Positions 1 to 9,184 of a DNA stretch of 37,619 bases are shown here, piece after piece. Location of the stretch: NCBI GenBank assembly GCA_026125285.1, contig JAHCLO010000049.1, forward strand, positions 1 to 37,619, given 5' to 3'. Source of the DNA: Verrucomicrobiia bacterium (GTDB taxonomy: Bacteria > Verrucomicrobiota > Verrucomicrobiia > Limisphaerales > JADLHS01). A program made the position numbers and the translations under genes. Position 1 is the stretch's first letter, and the number at the start of each line of letters is the position of its first letter. The notes below the pieces were generated by a model. It had not been told where the DNA came from. It searched no databases and saw only the letters and a program-made list of their open reading frames with translations.

Positions 1-149
1 TCCCAGCCGGTCTTGACGCAGGCCTCCCCGAGCGTGGCCAGGAAACGCTCGTGATCGGCCTCATCCTTGAAGATCGGCTCGCGGCGGTCGCCGCGATTCA
101 TGACGTGATAAATCGCGCCTGGATACTGGATTCTCAACTTGCGCGCCAT
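1..149 (-). CDS. REP-associated tyrosine transposase (RAYT), N-terminal part
   Basis: This gene starts at the CAT at 147-149 and runs off the left edge, so only the first 49 residues are visible. They begin MARKLRIQYPGAIYHVMNRG and continue through a DRREPIFKDEADHERFL segment, the recognisable N-terminus of Y1_Tnp/RAYT (TnpA_REP) proteins. The HUH histidine pair and catalytic tyrosine would lie further on and cannot be checked. Family knowledge: these are single-copy domesticated IS200/IS605-like enzymes that bind and cleave REP hairpins carrying a GTAG foot. GTAG-footed hairpins occur elsewhere in this window, so a functional link is plausible but inferred. A perfect TTGACA (minus strand, plus-strand 180-185) lies about 30 bp upstream, with no good -10. 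Confidence 0.85.
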   Translation of the reverse strand, partial: MARKLRIQYPGAIYHVMNRGDRREPIFKDEADHERFLATLGEACVKTGW

Positions 150-162
150 GCCCGGCAACGTC

Positions 163-969
163 TCAACCGCGGCCGGACTTGTCAATACTATTGACCGACC
201 CCTTTACGACCAACTCCACCGCCCGATCAATCCAGGCCACGCTGCCACTGTGACTGGCCGAGTTGCCGGGCCGGTTTTGCAGGTAGAGCACTTCCTTGGT
301 GTTGGCCAGACTTACGATCAGCGGCGCGTAACCCCAGATGCCTTTATACGACAGGCCGATGCCTTCCTTGCATTCCCCCAGCGTCCCGGCAATCGTCCCG
401 TCCACGTCGATGAAGGCTTCCGCCAGAAATCCTTTGGGCTGCACTTTCCACACCGCTCGCCGCGAGCGATTGAAACATTCCTGCAGTTGCAAAATATCTG
501 CTTCGTCAAAGCGCCGGGTGAAATCTCCCGCCGTGGTCGGATCGGGAATCCGTTGCGCGTCCAGGCCGTTGAGAAAGTTTTCATCCTGCCGCCGCAGTTC
601 AATGTCCTCCAGGCGCACGCCGCCGGCCCGGATGTTGTAGGCGAGGTTCAACACGTGATCGCTCTCGTGGTAGGGCAGATGCACTTTGAGCAACTTGAGG
701 TTTTGATTGAGGTCCTCGATCAATCCCAGGCGCTGCACCATCAGATGCATCGCACCAATGCCGCCGCAACTGACCGCCTGCACCCGCGCGGCCATCTCGT
801 AGTGAATGTTGCTGGCCTTGAGCATCGGCCGCGGTTGGTCCGCCCACTGCTTGGGAGACAATCTCCGGGCGATTCTGTTCTTGCGATCACGAAGAATCTT
901 GCGGTAGCTTCTCTTCACTCGAAATGACCTTTTGTTGGTTGGTTGGTTGTTGTGACAAACGCATTCCAA
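163..969 (-). pseudogene. IS1380-family transposase, 3'-truncated remnant
   Basis: The 268-residue reading frame matches the N-terminal half of IS1380-type transposases. It has a basic leader, then MLKASNIHYEMAARVQAV, a CGGIGAMHL segment, LLKVHLPYHESDHVLNLAYN and RIPDPTTAGDFTRRF. The last recognisable family residues are around SHSGSVAWIDRAVELVV; the final dozen residues no longer fit, and the DDE catalytic region further downstream (GDTDF segment) is absent. Full-length members are roughly 430-480 residues, so this is a broken element. The break lies around 185-200, close to a GTCAATA/TATTGAC inverted repeat at 181-195 and just upstream of the RAYT gene. No terminal inverted repeats of the original IS are visible. 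Confidence 0.8.
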
Positions 970-1034
970 CCAATGTTCACGGCCATTTCGAGCTTTTTCT
1001 TGGAAACGATGAAAAAATCACGCTTGTTGAGGGA

Positions 1035-3368
1035 CTAGCGCGACAAGGCCTGGAGGAGTTGTTGCGCTTCCGCAAATCCGGGGCGCAATTCCAGCGCCCG
1101 CCGCGCAGCAAGGCGAGCCTCCTCCACCTGATCCAGCCGTGCCAGAATGGTCGCGCGGGCGTAGGGGAACATTGGCGAATGGGCATCCAGCGATTCGGCG
1201 CGCAGCAGACTTTCAATTGCCGGCTCCGGTTGATTCAGCGCCGACTGCGCCAGGCCAAGGTTGTACCACGCCCGCGCAAATGACGGATCCAGTCTCACCG
1301 CTTCCGCGAGTGCGTCGCGCGCTCCGCGCAGGTTGCCAGTTTCGCTGAAGGCCAGTCCGAGCAGATAACGATATTCCGCATCCTCCGGCGCCAACCGCAC
1401 GGCCGCCTGCAATTGTTCCACCGCTTCGCGACCGCGACCATCGGTGCTATATGCCACCGCCAGCGCATGACGCAACGGCGCGGAAAAGCCGTCCCACTTC
1501 ACCGCGCGCTCAAAATAGACCAGCGCTGCGGCGAGGTTGCTTCGATCCATCTGAAACACGCCCATCTGCATGGCACCGCCGGGTTGATCGAGGTTGTGCC
1601 GCAGGTACGCAATCAAATCCGTGCCGGCCGTGGAATTGGTATCGAGTTGATGGCGCAAAGCCCAGGCGGCGTCCACCCGAACGGAACGCACCGGGTCGTT
1701 CAGCCGGACATTCAACATCGTTCGGACGGTTGCGCCGCCGGATTGGGCGATGGGTTCCAATCCGCGCACCGCCATGGCGCGGACGAGTTCATTCGTGTCG
1801 CCCGCCGCGGAGAGCAGGGCGGCGGTGACGTTGGTTTCCTGGGTCCAGCGCTTTAACAGGTTCGCCGCCACCGCGCGCCAGAGCGGAATGTTCTCCTCGC
1901 GCAACATTCTCAACAAACCCGGCACGGCGGCGGCGTCAGCGTTTCGAGCTTTGGCAACCGTGGTGGCGCGGTCCAGGACGGTGTTGTTCGTGCGCGGACC
2001 GTACCACTGAATGACGTAATCCAACGACCAGTCGGCGGTGCGTTCGGTGTGACAGCGATTGCAGGCGTTGGGGATGCCGAGTTCCTTGGTCAATCTTGGG
2101 TCCGGACTGGTGAAACCGTGATCGTGCCGCGGGTGGCGCTGCATGTACACCGTTTGCGGCATGTGGCAATCGGTGCAAAAATCGCCGCGCGTGCCGACTT
2201 GGTGACGGCTGTGCGTTTCCGGATCAATCCGCGGGCCAACAGGCGCGGTGTTGAGCGCGTTGGTGATGGCCGTGGGCAGCGGACCGCTATGGCAACTCAG
2301 GCACATGAAATTGCCGGGCAGCCGAACCTTGCTGGTGTGGGGTTCGTGGCAATCCACGCAGCGCACACCGGCTGCGTGCATCTTGCTGCCGAGAAACGCC
2401 GTTACCTCGTAATCCTCATCGCGCACCTGGCCATCGGGATAAAAAATGTCCGTCTCGTCCGGGATCGTGAGCTGGTGGTGATCGAAGAAATTCTCGGGTG
2501 GCCGGTAATCGCCGGTCAACTCCGCGCGGCGCGAGTGGCACTGGGCGCACGCGGAGAACATCTCCTCGCGGGAAATCCGGCGCACGGTGGGATCGCCGCG
2601 TTGATTGGGAAACCTGGCCTGCCAGGCGTTGTGGTCCGCCATGGGGCCGTGACAGGCTTCGCAGCCGACGCCGCGTTCCGCCATCGAGGTGGCGTAGGTA
2701 TCGGTGGCTTCGTCGTAGTTCTTGCGCAGGCGCGTGTTGTGGCAGTTGGCGCACATGTTGTTCCAGTTCATGCCGCGCCCGCTCCAGTGCCCCCATTCGC
2801 CCGCCTGCCGGTCCTCCTCGCCATAGACATTGAACCAGCCGGGATGATTGGGGTCGTAACACAATTCACTCGCCTGCAAACGTCCGCCCTCGGTTGGAAT
2901 CAGGTATTGCAGCAACGGGTCCACGCCAATGACGCGCGCCACCTCGAACGGTTGGTTGGTTCCGCCCAACCCCTGCGTGACGAGTTGAAATTTCCCTTCC
3001 ACCAGCCGCGCCTCGGAGTTTTGCGTGCCATGCGTGATGCGCCAGGGCGGATCAAAGGCGGGCGTGTCCAGCGCCGGGTCCAGGCTGCGTTCCGCGAGTG
3101 CATGATGCGAGCGCGCCCAGTTTTCGTACGCTTCCTCGTGGCACGACTTGCAGGTGGGCGACGTGCCGTAGGTGGCGAACACGGCGGCGTCGGCATCCGC
3201 CCCGGGCGGAGTTATTGTGGAGAGCTTGGAACGTTCAACTCTGGCCTGGTCCTGCTTGGCCGCCCAATAGACGCCCGCCATTCCCAAAGCAAACACCACG
3301 ATCAGGAAGATGCCAGCGAGGAAGTACTTCCTGACCGGCGGTGACTTGGGCGCTAGAGGCTTCGACAC
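1035..3368 (-). CDS. Octahaem cytochrome c fused to HEAT and TPR repeats
   Basis: This 777-residue protein has a membrane-anchor or signal segment at about 14-36, then eight CXXCH haem c motifs starting near residues 73, 206, 236, 274, 337, 356, 398 and 436. Residues of about 470-600 look like HEAT-type helical repeats (paired helices with LLRAAGDTNELVRAMAVRGL-like spacing). Residues of about 615-777 are TPR repeats (for example EDAEYRYLLGLAFSETG and ARAWYNLGLAQSALN). Family: cytochrome c554/multihaem proteins of Verrucomicrobiota and Planctomycetota, exported and probably involved in periplasmic electron transfer. It is the last gene of the leftward run, 111 bp after the sulfatase. Whether it accepts electrons from the upstream oxidoreductase is inference. 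No axial-ligand assignment or substrate can be made from sequence alone. Confidence 0.87.
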   Translation of the reverse strand: MSKPLAPKSPPVRKYFLAGIFLIVVFALGMAGVYWAAKQDQARVERSKLSTITPPGADADAAVFATYGTSPTCKSCHEEAYENWARSHHALAERSLDPALDTPAFDPPWRITHGTQNSEARLVEGKFQLVTQGLGGTNQPFEVARVIGVDPLLQYLIPTEGGRLQASELCYDPNHPGWFNVYGEEDRQAGEWGHWSGRGMNWNNMCANCHNTRLRKNYDEATDTYATSMAERGVGCEACHGPMADHNAWQARFPNQRGDPTVRRISREEMFSACAQCHSRRAELTGDYRPPENFFDHHQLTIPDETDIFYPDGQVRDEDYEVTAFLGSKMHAAGVRCVDCHEPHTSKVRLPGNFMCLSCHSGPLPTAITNALNTAPVGPRIDPETHSRHQVGTRGDFCTDCHMPQTVYMQRHPRHDHGFTSPDPRLTKELGIPNACNRCHTERTADWSLDYVIQWYGPRTNNTVLDRATTVAKARNADAAAVPGLLRMLREENIPLWRAVAANLLKRWTQETNVTAALLSAAGDTNELVRAMAVRGLEPIAQSGGATVRTMLNVRLNDPVRSVRVDAAWALRHQLDTNSTAGTDLIAYLRHNLDQPGGAMQMGVFQMDRSNLAAALVYFERAVKWDGFSAPLRHALAVAYSTDGRGREAVEQLQAAVRLAPEDAEYRYLLGLAFSETGNLRGARDALAEAVRLDPSFARAWYNLGLAQSALNQPEPAIESLLRAESLDAHSPMFPYARATILARLDQVEEARLAARRALELRPGFAEAQQLLQALSR

Positions 3369-3479
3369 AACGCCGCTTAATTACCAGATGCAGCTCGGGG
3401 TGACGAACAAAAGAATGGCCAGGTCAACGGCTTTGGCCACAACTATGAATTCAGTGGGTGGTTGGTCCAATTTCATGAT

Positions 3480-4970
3480 TCAACGAACGGGCGGTTTGGC
3501 CTCCGGATGCCGCGCGAGGATGGCGCGCATTTGTTTGACGATATCCGGCTGGCTGGCGGCCAGGTTTTTCGTTTCCGCCGGATCGGTTTGATAATCGTAG
3601 AGTTCGAGATCGGCCGTATCGGCGGATTCGCCGGGTGTTTTCCACTCGACCAAACGATAGCGCTCGGTGCGAATCGCGCGGCCGATCACATTTTGACCGG
3701 CGCGTTGCCTTGGGTAGGTGTGGTACGCGTGATCGCGCACGCGGCGCGATGAATCGCGCAGCACCGGCACGAGACTCACCCCGTCGAGCGGCTGCGGAAC
3801 GTCAGGTTTCGGCAAACCGGCCAGTTCTGCCAGCGTGGGGAAGATGTCCACCGTCTCCGCCAGTTGCCGCGTGCTCGTGCCGGGCTTGGCAACGCCCGGC
3901 GCAATGATCAGCAGCGGAATACGGTTGGCCTGCTCGTAATTCGTGTGCTTCGTCCATGCGCCGTGATCGCCGAAGTGCCAGCCGTGATCACCCCACAGCA
4001 CGATGAGCGTATTGGTGGCGAGCTTCAGGCGATCCAACTCATCGAGCACGCGACCCAGTTGCGCGTCCATGAAACTGACGCACGCGTAGTAACCATGAAT
4101 GAGCGTGCGCTGCATCTCCTCCGTCAATGGCGGCCGCTCGGGAATGGGCTCGTATTGATTCAGTTCCAGCAACGTCTTGCCCGCGTAAGGCGGCGCGCCG
4201 TCGGGCGGCGTTTGGCGCGTGGCGAGCTTGAACGTTTGCCGGTCGTAAAGGTCCCAATACTTCTTCGGCGCGGTGAACGGGAGATGCGGCTTCACAAAGC
4301 CGAGCGCGAGAAAGAACGGTTGATTTGTGTGACCGCTCGCGGCCTGCAACCGGCGGATACCTTCGTCCGCGATGCGTCCATCCGCGTAGGCGTAGTCCGG
4401 CACGTCGGCGATTTCCCACGCGGCGCCGCGCGGCAGACTGCGATTCTCACCGAGCCGCTGGTTGGTGAAGTAGGCTTCCTCGCGGGTGAGTTGGCCGTTG
4501 GCGGAATTCTCGGGCAGGACATACTCCACGACCTTGTCCAACTGGAAGGGCACGCTCCACGACGCGGCATCGTCGCGATTGCCGTGGCCCGTGTGCATGA
4601 TTTTGCCAATGCCCTCGGTACGCCAGCCGTGGCGCATGAAATACTGCGAGAGCGTGACGGCGTCTGGAATGGCGCGACGGAAATTCGTGCCGAGATCGTA
4701 AATGCCCAGCGTGGTCGAACGCGTGCCCAGCATGAGATTGTTGCGTGACGGCGCGCACACAGCCTGATTGCAGTAAGCCAGGTCGAAACGCATCCCGCGC
4801 GCGGCCAGGCGATCCAGATTCGGCGTCTTCGCCAGGGCATCACCATAGCAGCCGATGGTCGGCTTGAGGTCATCCACGCACAGCAGCAGAACGTTGGGCC
4901 GGGCTGGCGCCGCAACCAGGCTGGTGGTCAAACCGAGCGTCGCACTAAGCAGGGCCAAGCAAAGTCTCAT
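3480..4970 (-). CDS. Secreted sulfatase (iduronate-2-sulfatase-like)
   Basis: The start is set at the ATG at 4970 because MRLCLALLSATLGLTTSLVAAPA is a good signal peptide; the frame stays open upstream to 5075 but without family similarity. The mature 496-residue precursor has the sulfatase N-terminus RPNVLLLCVDDLKPTIGCYG with metal-binding Asp pair (D33, D34). It also has the sulfatase signature CAPSR at C72-R76, whose cysteine would be converted to formylglycine by a maturase not in this window. Further metal-site residues appear in LWGDHGWHFGDHGAWTKHTN. The closest recognised group is the iduronate-2-sulfatase-like type I sulfatases used to desulfate polysaccharides. It sits in the leftward glycan-degradation run, 157 bp downstream of the isomerase gene. 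The exact sulfated substrate is unknown. Confidence 0.9.
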   Translation of the reverse strand: MRLCLALLSATLGLTTSLVAAPARPNVLLLCVDDLKPTIGCYGDALAKTPNLDRLAARGMRFDLAYCNQAVCAPSRNNLMLGTRSTTLGIYDLGTNFRRAIPDAVTLSQYFMRHGWRTEGIGKIMHTGHGNRDDAASWSVPFQLDKVVEYVLPENSANGQLTREEAYFTNQRLGENRSLPRGAAWEIADVPDYAYADGRIADEGIRRLQAASGHTNQPFFLALGFVKPHLPFTAPKKYWDLYDRQTFKLATRQTPPDGAPPYAGKTLLELNQYEPIPERPPLTEEMQRTLIHGYYACVSFMDAQLGRVLDELDRLKLATNTLIVLWGDHGWHFGDHGAWTKHTNYEQANRIPLLIIAPGVAKPGTSTRQLAETVDIFPTLAELAGLPKPDVPQPLDGVSLVPVLRDSSRRVRDHAYHTYPRQRAGQNVIGRAIRTERYRLVEWKTPGESADTADLELYDYQTDPAETKNLAASQPDIVKQMRAILARHPEAKPPVR

Positions 4971-5127
4971 GGGATCGCAGCCTGCACTTTTCTTGATGAC
5001 TAATCCAGCCCTTGGGTCGGTAATGATCTGAACAGCATCGCAGGCTTTGTTTGATGACCTTGCCAGCAAGTTCACTGAGGGCGCGAGACACCTCGTGCTG
5101 CCAGCCGAAACGAGGGAACTGGCTTCC

Positions 5128-6177
5128 TCACCGGGTCGGGCTGGATTCGATCAACGCCATCGCTTTGCGCAACGCGGCGATTGTTGCAGCACACGCGGCA
5201 TCGTTCTCCAGGTCATTAAGTGATTTGTTGAACGGTTCGGCGCGTATCGGTGCATCGCAGCCGATCTGCCGGAGTGCGGTGAGAAACTTCGCCACCGGGA
5301 TGACGCCGGTGGCGGTCGGTAATTCGCGCTGGCCATCCTGCTGTTGCTCCAGCGTGAGGCCTGCTGGGGCGTCATTGAGGTCCACGGCCACCACGTCTTC
5401 GTTGCGCAACCCGAGCAACTCCGCTTCGGTGTCACCGGCGGTCCACCAGTGCCAACTGTCGAGCACCAGCCCAATGTTCCCGGTGCCGATGGCGGCAATC
5501 AAGGCGCGCGTGCCAGACAGGTTGTAGAGGAACGGGTGCTTGGAGCGTGCGCGCAACGATGGCGTGCCCACGTATTCCAATCCCAGGCGCAGCCCGTGAT
5601 CTTTGAGAACTTGCGCCACTTTCTTCAGCCGTTGCTGATGGCGCTCAAAGTTGGCGTCCTTATCCAGGGTGTTGTGCCCCGGAGAAATCCAGGTGCCCAC
5701 GCGAGTGGCCCCGCAGCGTTGCAGAGCCGCTGCCAGACGGGGCAGTTCCGCCAGTCCTTGTTCAAATCGGGCATCGTCACCGCGGAAATCTACGGGCAAT
5801 CCCGCTGCACCCCAGGCGATCCCTTTGGTTTTGAGATCCCCAACGAGTTCCTCTCGCTTGGAGTCGTCGAGTCCGGCCAGGAATTGCGCAAAAGGTTCCA
5901 CCGCCGTGAAGCCGTGTTTGGCGGCGAGGCGAATGGTTTCCAGTTGGTCGGCTTGGACACCGATGGCGCCGGGTGAAAGGCACAAAGTCATTCGCACCGG
6001 CTGGGTTCGGGCGGATGCGCGCCAAACCAACGGCGACAGGGTTGTGGCCGCCACGGCAGCGGTCGCCCGGGCAACAAACGCGCGGCGCGAAAGGGTGGGG
6101 GAAGTGCGGCGCGCCAACCACTCCTCGCGTGTGCCCGCAGCCTCTATTCGATTGGTTGAACTCGTGCTTTTTGCCAT
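5128..6177 (-). CDS. Tat-exported sugar isomerase/epimerase-type TIM-barrel protein
   Basis: This is a 349-residue protein with a twin-arginine leader (LSRRAFVARATAAVAATTLSPL, Arg pair at about 31-32) and an AP-endonuclease-2/xylose-isomerase-like TIM barrel. Visible metal-site-type segments are GLEYVGT, LVLDSWHWW, VDLNDAP and IRAEPF. Members annotated as sugar phosphate isomerase/epimerase are often exported in this phylum, where a phosphorylated substrate is unlikely. In characterised 3-keto-glycoside pathways, proteins of this fold act on the keto-sugar or 2-hydroxy-3-keto-glycal beside DUF1080 and Gfo/Idh/MocA enzymes, and that trio is present here. The specific reaction is inferred. The start at 6177 keeps the Tat motif and is the only ATG before it. 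Confidence 0.85.
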   Translation of the reverse strand: MAKSTSSTNRIEAAGTREEWLARRTSPTLSRRAFVARATAAVAATTLSPLVWRASARTQPVRMTLCLSPGAIGVQADQLETIRLAAKHGFTAVEPFAQFLAGLDDSKREELVGDLKTKGIAWGAAGLPVDFRGDDARFEQGLAELPRLAAALQRCGATRVGTWISPGHNTLDKDANFERHQQRLKKVAQVLKDHGLRLGLEYVGTPSLRARSKHPFLYNLSGTRALIAAIGTGNIGLVLDSWHWWTAGDTEAELLGLRNEDVVAVDLNDAPAGLTLEQQQDGQRELPTATGVIPVAKFLTALRQIGCDAPIRAEPFNKSLNDLENDAACAATIAALRKAMALIESSPTR

Positions 6178-6273
6178 CAGCGCAGCATGACGTGATTGCG
6201 ATCAGGTTAGAAGGATGATTTCCAGGATTTCGTTCGCGGTCACGGGCGCGCCATGGCAAACGTTGCCGCGGGC

Positions 6274-7833
6274 TTACAATTCCCAACCTGGCCGGTATTC
6301 GCGGGTGAGGTGCTTGTTGGCCTCGGCAACATTTGTGATCCGGCCCTCGGCACTGTTGAACAGCAACCGCCGGCCGCCCATGCGAAGTGAAATGGCGCCC
6401 AGATTGAACGCATCGGAAATGGGACCTGCCAGCAGGAAATCACCATAAGTCGGGGCGCCGCCTTTCATCGCCGTGATCCAGGAAGCCGCTCGCCGGGAGC
6501 GATCACGGCCGGGTTGTGCTCCGGCGGACGGCGACTCATCCTTGAGCGACGTTGCAACCCTAGCTCGATTGCCTGAGAGTATGCGCGGGTTGTCGCCCCG
6601 AAATGCCGCCAGGATTTTTCCTTTGTCGCCGACGAACATCATGCCTTCCGGCTCCAACTCTGTTTGCGCTGCCTCCAGTTCCTCGGGTGTGGCTGGCCGC
6701 ATCGAGCCGTCGTACCAAAACAGGTCCAACGCCGGGCGCTGGCCCTTGGCGGCAAAACGGAAGCGGATGGTGCTGGCGGCCGGAAAGGAATAGTCGTTGC
6801 GAATTCGCAACGCCACGTTGCCGTCGAGCGTGCAGACATGGCTGGGGCGGGATTCGACGCAGAGCGGCGCGTCCAGATCGAAGTGCTGAAACACCGGCCA
6901 CAAACTGTAGTGGCCCATGTCTGCCAAAGCACCACCGCCAAACTCATACCAACCACGGAAAACGGCATGGGTGTAATGCGGATGATACGGACGATCACGC
7001 GACGGCCCCAGCCAGAGTGGCCAGTCAAACCCCGCAGGCACCGGCGGCCGATCCGTGGGGATCGTGGCGAATTGCGGCCACATGGGACGGTTGGACCAAT
7101 TGTGGATTTCACGCAGCGTGCCGATGGCCCCGGCATCAATCCAGCCTTTGATCTTCTGAATAGGCTCACCTTCGCTCGCCGGCGCGAAATGAGTGGCAAC
7201 CTTCGTCTGCCGCGCGGTTTCGATTACCAGCCGCGCTTCGCGCAACCGGTTGGCGAGCGGCTTGTGCATCAGGACGTGACGACCTTTCTTCATGGCGGCG
7301 ATGGCAATGGTCGCGTGGAGATGATCCGGCGTCATGATCCAAACGGCGTTCACGTCGTGTTCGCGTTCAAGTAATTCGCGAAAATCGGAGTAGGTCGCAC
7401 AACCCTTGAACTTCTCCGTGCCGCGCTGGCGGGCATAGACCGTTTCAATCACCTCCTTCGCGACGTCGCGTCCGCCCGGGATGCCTGACTGGTCGCGACG
7501 CCACTCTGGCCGGCCCATCGCGCTGGCCAGTGCGGCGCGCAAACCGTCGCGAGACCAATCCACATAGTCCTGGCCGTCCTTGACCGGATCACACGCCCCG
7601 ACAAACTGGAGTTCCGGCAGCGCGAGCATATTGGGCAATTCGCGGAGGGCCTGCGTGCCGCAGCCGATACAAGCCAGCGTGATCCTCTCGCTAGGCGGCA
7701 CGATTCCCGCACCGCCCAGCACGTGCCGCGGCACGAGGGAAAAAGCCGTGGCGGCCGCGGTGCCCCCGATGAGAAAGTTGCGTCGTGATAAACCTTGTGG
7801 TCGAGTTTCTGGTGCGGAGAAGTGCGGTTTCAT
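6274..7833 (-). CDS. Tat-exported Gfo/Idh/MocA family oxidoreductase
   Basis: The start is placed at 7833 (MKPHFSAPETRPQGLSRRNF) rather than the open extension to 7893; this gives 519 residues with a Tat leader (SRRNFLIGGTAAATAFSLVP). A Rossmann NAD(P)-binding segment follows (ITLACIGCGTQALRELPNML), then WIMTPDHLHATIAIAAMKKGRHVLMHKPL. The usual EKP motif of the family reads HKP here, with the catalytic lysine retained. C-terminal substrate-domain segments include HNWSNRPMWPQ and GGGALADMGHYSLW. The family oxidises sugars, often at C3, using a tightly bound NAD(P). It lies 63 bp after the DUF1080 gene and 96 bp before the isomerase gene, consistent with one transcript. The sugar substrate is not determinable. 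Confidence 0.9.
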   Translation of the reverse strand: MKPHFSAPETRPQGLSRRNFLIGGTAAATAFSLVPRHVLGGAGIVPPSERITLACIGCGTQALRELPNMLALPELQFVGACDPVKDGQDYVDWSRDGLRAALASAMGRPEWRRDQSGIPGGRDVAKEVIETVYARQRGTEKFKGCATYSDFRELLEREHDVNAVWIMTPDHLHATIAIAAMKKGRHVLMHKPLANRLREARLVIETARQTKVATHFAPASEGEPIQKIKGWIDAGAIGTLREIHNWSNRPMWPQFATIPTDRPPVPAGFDWPLWLGPSRDRPYHPHYTHAVFRGWYEFGGGALADMGHYSLWPVFQHFDLDAPLCVESRPSHVCTLDGNVALRIRNDYSFPAASTIRFRFAAKGQRPALDLFWYDGSMRPATPEELEAAQTELEPEGMMFVGDKGKILAAFRGDNPRILSGNRARVATSLKDESPSAGAQPGRDRSRRAASWITAMKGGAPTYGDFLLAGPISDAFNLGAISLRMGGRRLLFNSAEGRITNVAEANKHLTREYRPGWEL

Positions 7834-7896
7834 ACGGAAGATACGCAAGTGGTCGTCATCGGTCGCCGGGATTCCACAGGCCCGGCCCTTCAAGCA

Positions 7897-8664
7897 CTAA
7901 TCGCCAAGTTCCTTGATGAAGATGTTCCTGAACTGAACCAGACTCGGCGGACTGGTCCACTGGCCGTTGCGTTCAGCGCCATGATGCTGCAACGCCAGAC
8001 GGCCCCGGCGGGGCAGATCAGGAATCGTCGCGCCGGGGAGAACATTCTTGCCGTTGAGGATCACGGAGACTGTGTTGCCGCGCACGGTGATTTCAAAGTG
8101 GTTCCATTCGCCCACCGGCCTGTCGGCCTGCATGCGGGGTGTAACGGCGGCGCGCAGTTCCGGTGACGTTTTCGGGTCCATGCGAATACCGTACATCTCG
8201 CCCGAACCAATGGGCCAACACCAGATGTTTACCTGATACCTCCCTTGACCGCGCAGGAAGATGCCTGAGTCAGAATCGGGGAGTGACAGCGTCAGCGGCT
8301 TGCCTTGCGTGTCCCGCGCATGAGTGCCGTCGGGCAGAATATACGGCACGTGAGGATTGATGTAGGGCGTCTCCTTGATCCGCCAGTCCACCTTCAAAAT
8401 GAAATCGCCGTACTCCCGCTCTGTCCACAGGTTTTTGTCGCCCGCCGCTTCGCTGCGCGCATCGTAGTCAATCACGCCGTCCACCACTTTCCAATGGCCA
8501 TTGTCGCCCACGGGAATGGTCCATCCGGCAAAATCCCTGCCGCTGAAGAGCGAGACAAAGCCCGCGGGCGGAACATTGTCCGCGGCCCGGGCCACGTTGC
8601 CAGGGAGCAGGCCGGCGATGATGGTGAGGGTGAAGATCGGCAGCAGGCCGTTTGTAGTTTTCAT
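7897..8664 (-). CDS. DUF1080 (3-keto-disaccharide hydrolase-like) secreted protein
   Basis: A 255-residue protein with a signal peptide (MKTTNGLLPIFTLTIIAGLLPGNVARA) followed by a single DUF1080 concanavalin-like domain. Family hallmarks are GFVSLFSGRDFAGWTI at the start, HWKVVDGVIDYDAR, GDFILKVDWRI, SDSGIFLRG, WNHFEITVRGNTVSVILNGK and RGRLALQHHG. DUF1080 proteins are known as 3-keto-glycoside hydrolases or lyases that cleave sugars previously oxidised at C3. It is the first gene of the leftward run; the next gene encodes a Gfo/Idh/MocA oxidoreductase that could perform the oxidation. The start at 8664 is supported by the immediate signal peptide. Upstream of it lies a non-coding stretch and then the decayed parE fragment. 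Confidence 0.9.
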   Translation of the reverse strand: MKTTNGLLPIFTLTIIAGLLPGNVARAADNVPPAGFVSLFSGRDFAGWTIPVGDNGHWKVVDGVIDYDARSEAAGDKNLWTEREYGDFILKVDWRIKETPYINPHVPYILPDGTHARDTQGKPLTLSLPDSDSGIFLRGQGRYQVNIWCWPIGSGEMYGIRMDPKTSPELRAAVTPRMQADRPVGEWNHFEITVRGNTVSVILNGKNVLPGATIPDLPRRGRLALQHHGAERNGQWTSPPSLVQFRNIFIKELGD

Positions 8665-9038
8665 AGGCGGCGACGGTTAAAGTTTCCAACTACGGCGTTA
8701 CCGTATTCGTATGCACAGGGCAAGGCCGGAAATCATCATTTCGCAGAGTCTATTGACAACACACGGTTCATTCGCTGACAAGAGCGGCTGCCGTCCACGT
8801 CCGCGTCGGTGGCGAGGATGACCTTCTCGTAACGCAGGCCCTCGGTGTTGTCTTCGACGTTGAGCGCCTGCATGAGGTTGTACATCTCGTCGTTCTTGTA
8901 CATCACGTCGCGTTTGAGATCCCAGACGTTGAGCGGCTTGCCCTTGAGCACGAACACGGCCTGATTGTTCACGTCGCGGCAGCTCGTGATCGAGCCGGCG
9001 GCGGACTGGCCTTCGCAGATGAAAACCATCGTGCCCCT

Positions 9039-9100
9039 GCCCTGTGGGATAAACCGCCAAAAGTGATCTTGAATGCGATTGCTGTCATATCCCACGGGGC
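9039..9100. repeat. 62-bp palindromic element, copy 1
   Basis: Ends GCCCTGTGGGATA (9039-9051) and TATCCCACGGGGC (9088-9100) are inverted copies of 13 bp with one difference, separated by 36 bp. The element interrupts the parE fragment exactly where the intact parE reads straight through (16540-16545). GCCCT stands on both sides of the extra sequence (9039-9043 and 9103-9107), resembling a short target duplication, although the first GCCCT may also be the element's own end. No coding potential. Confidence 0.75.
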
Positions 9101-9184
9101 GAGCCCTTTTCCTACTTTTGGTCGAAATGATTTTTGCAGTCCTTCAACTGCGGGATGCGCAACGTGATCGCCTTGGCATGGCCA

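Noticed and set aside
2049..3344. Long plus-strand open frame (431 codons) opposite the cytochrome gene
   Set aside because: Antisense shadow of a GC-rich gene; no family features, and the opposite strand encodes eight haem motifs and TPRs.
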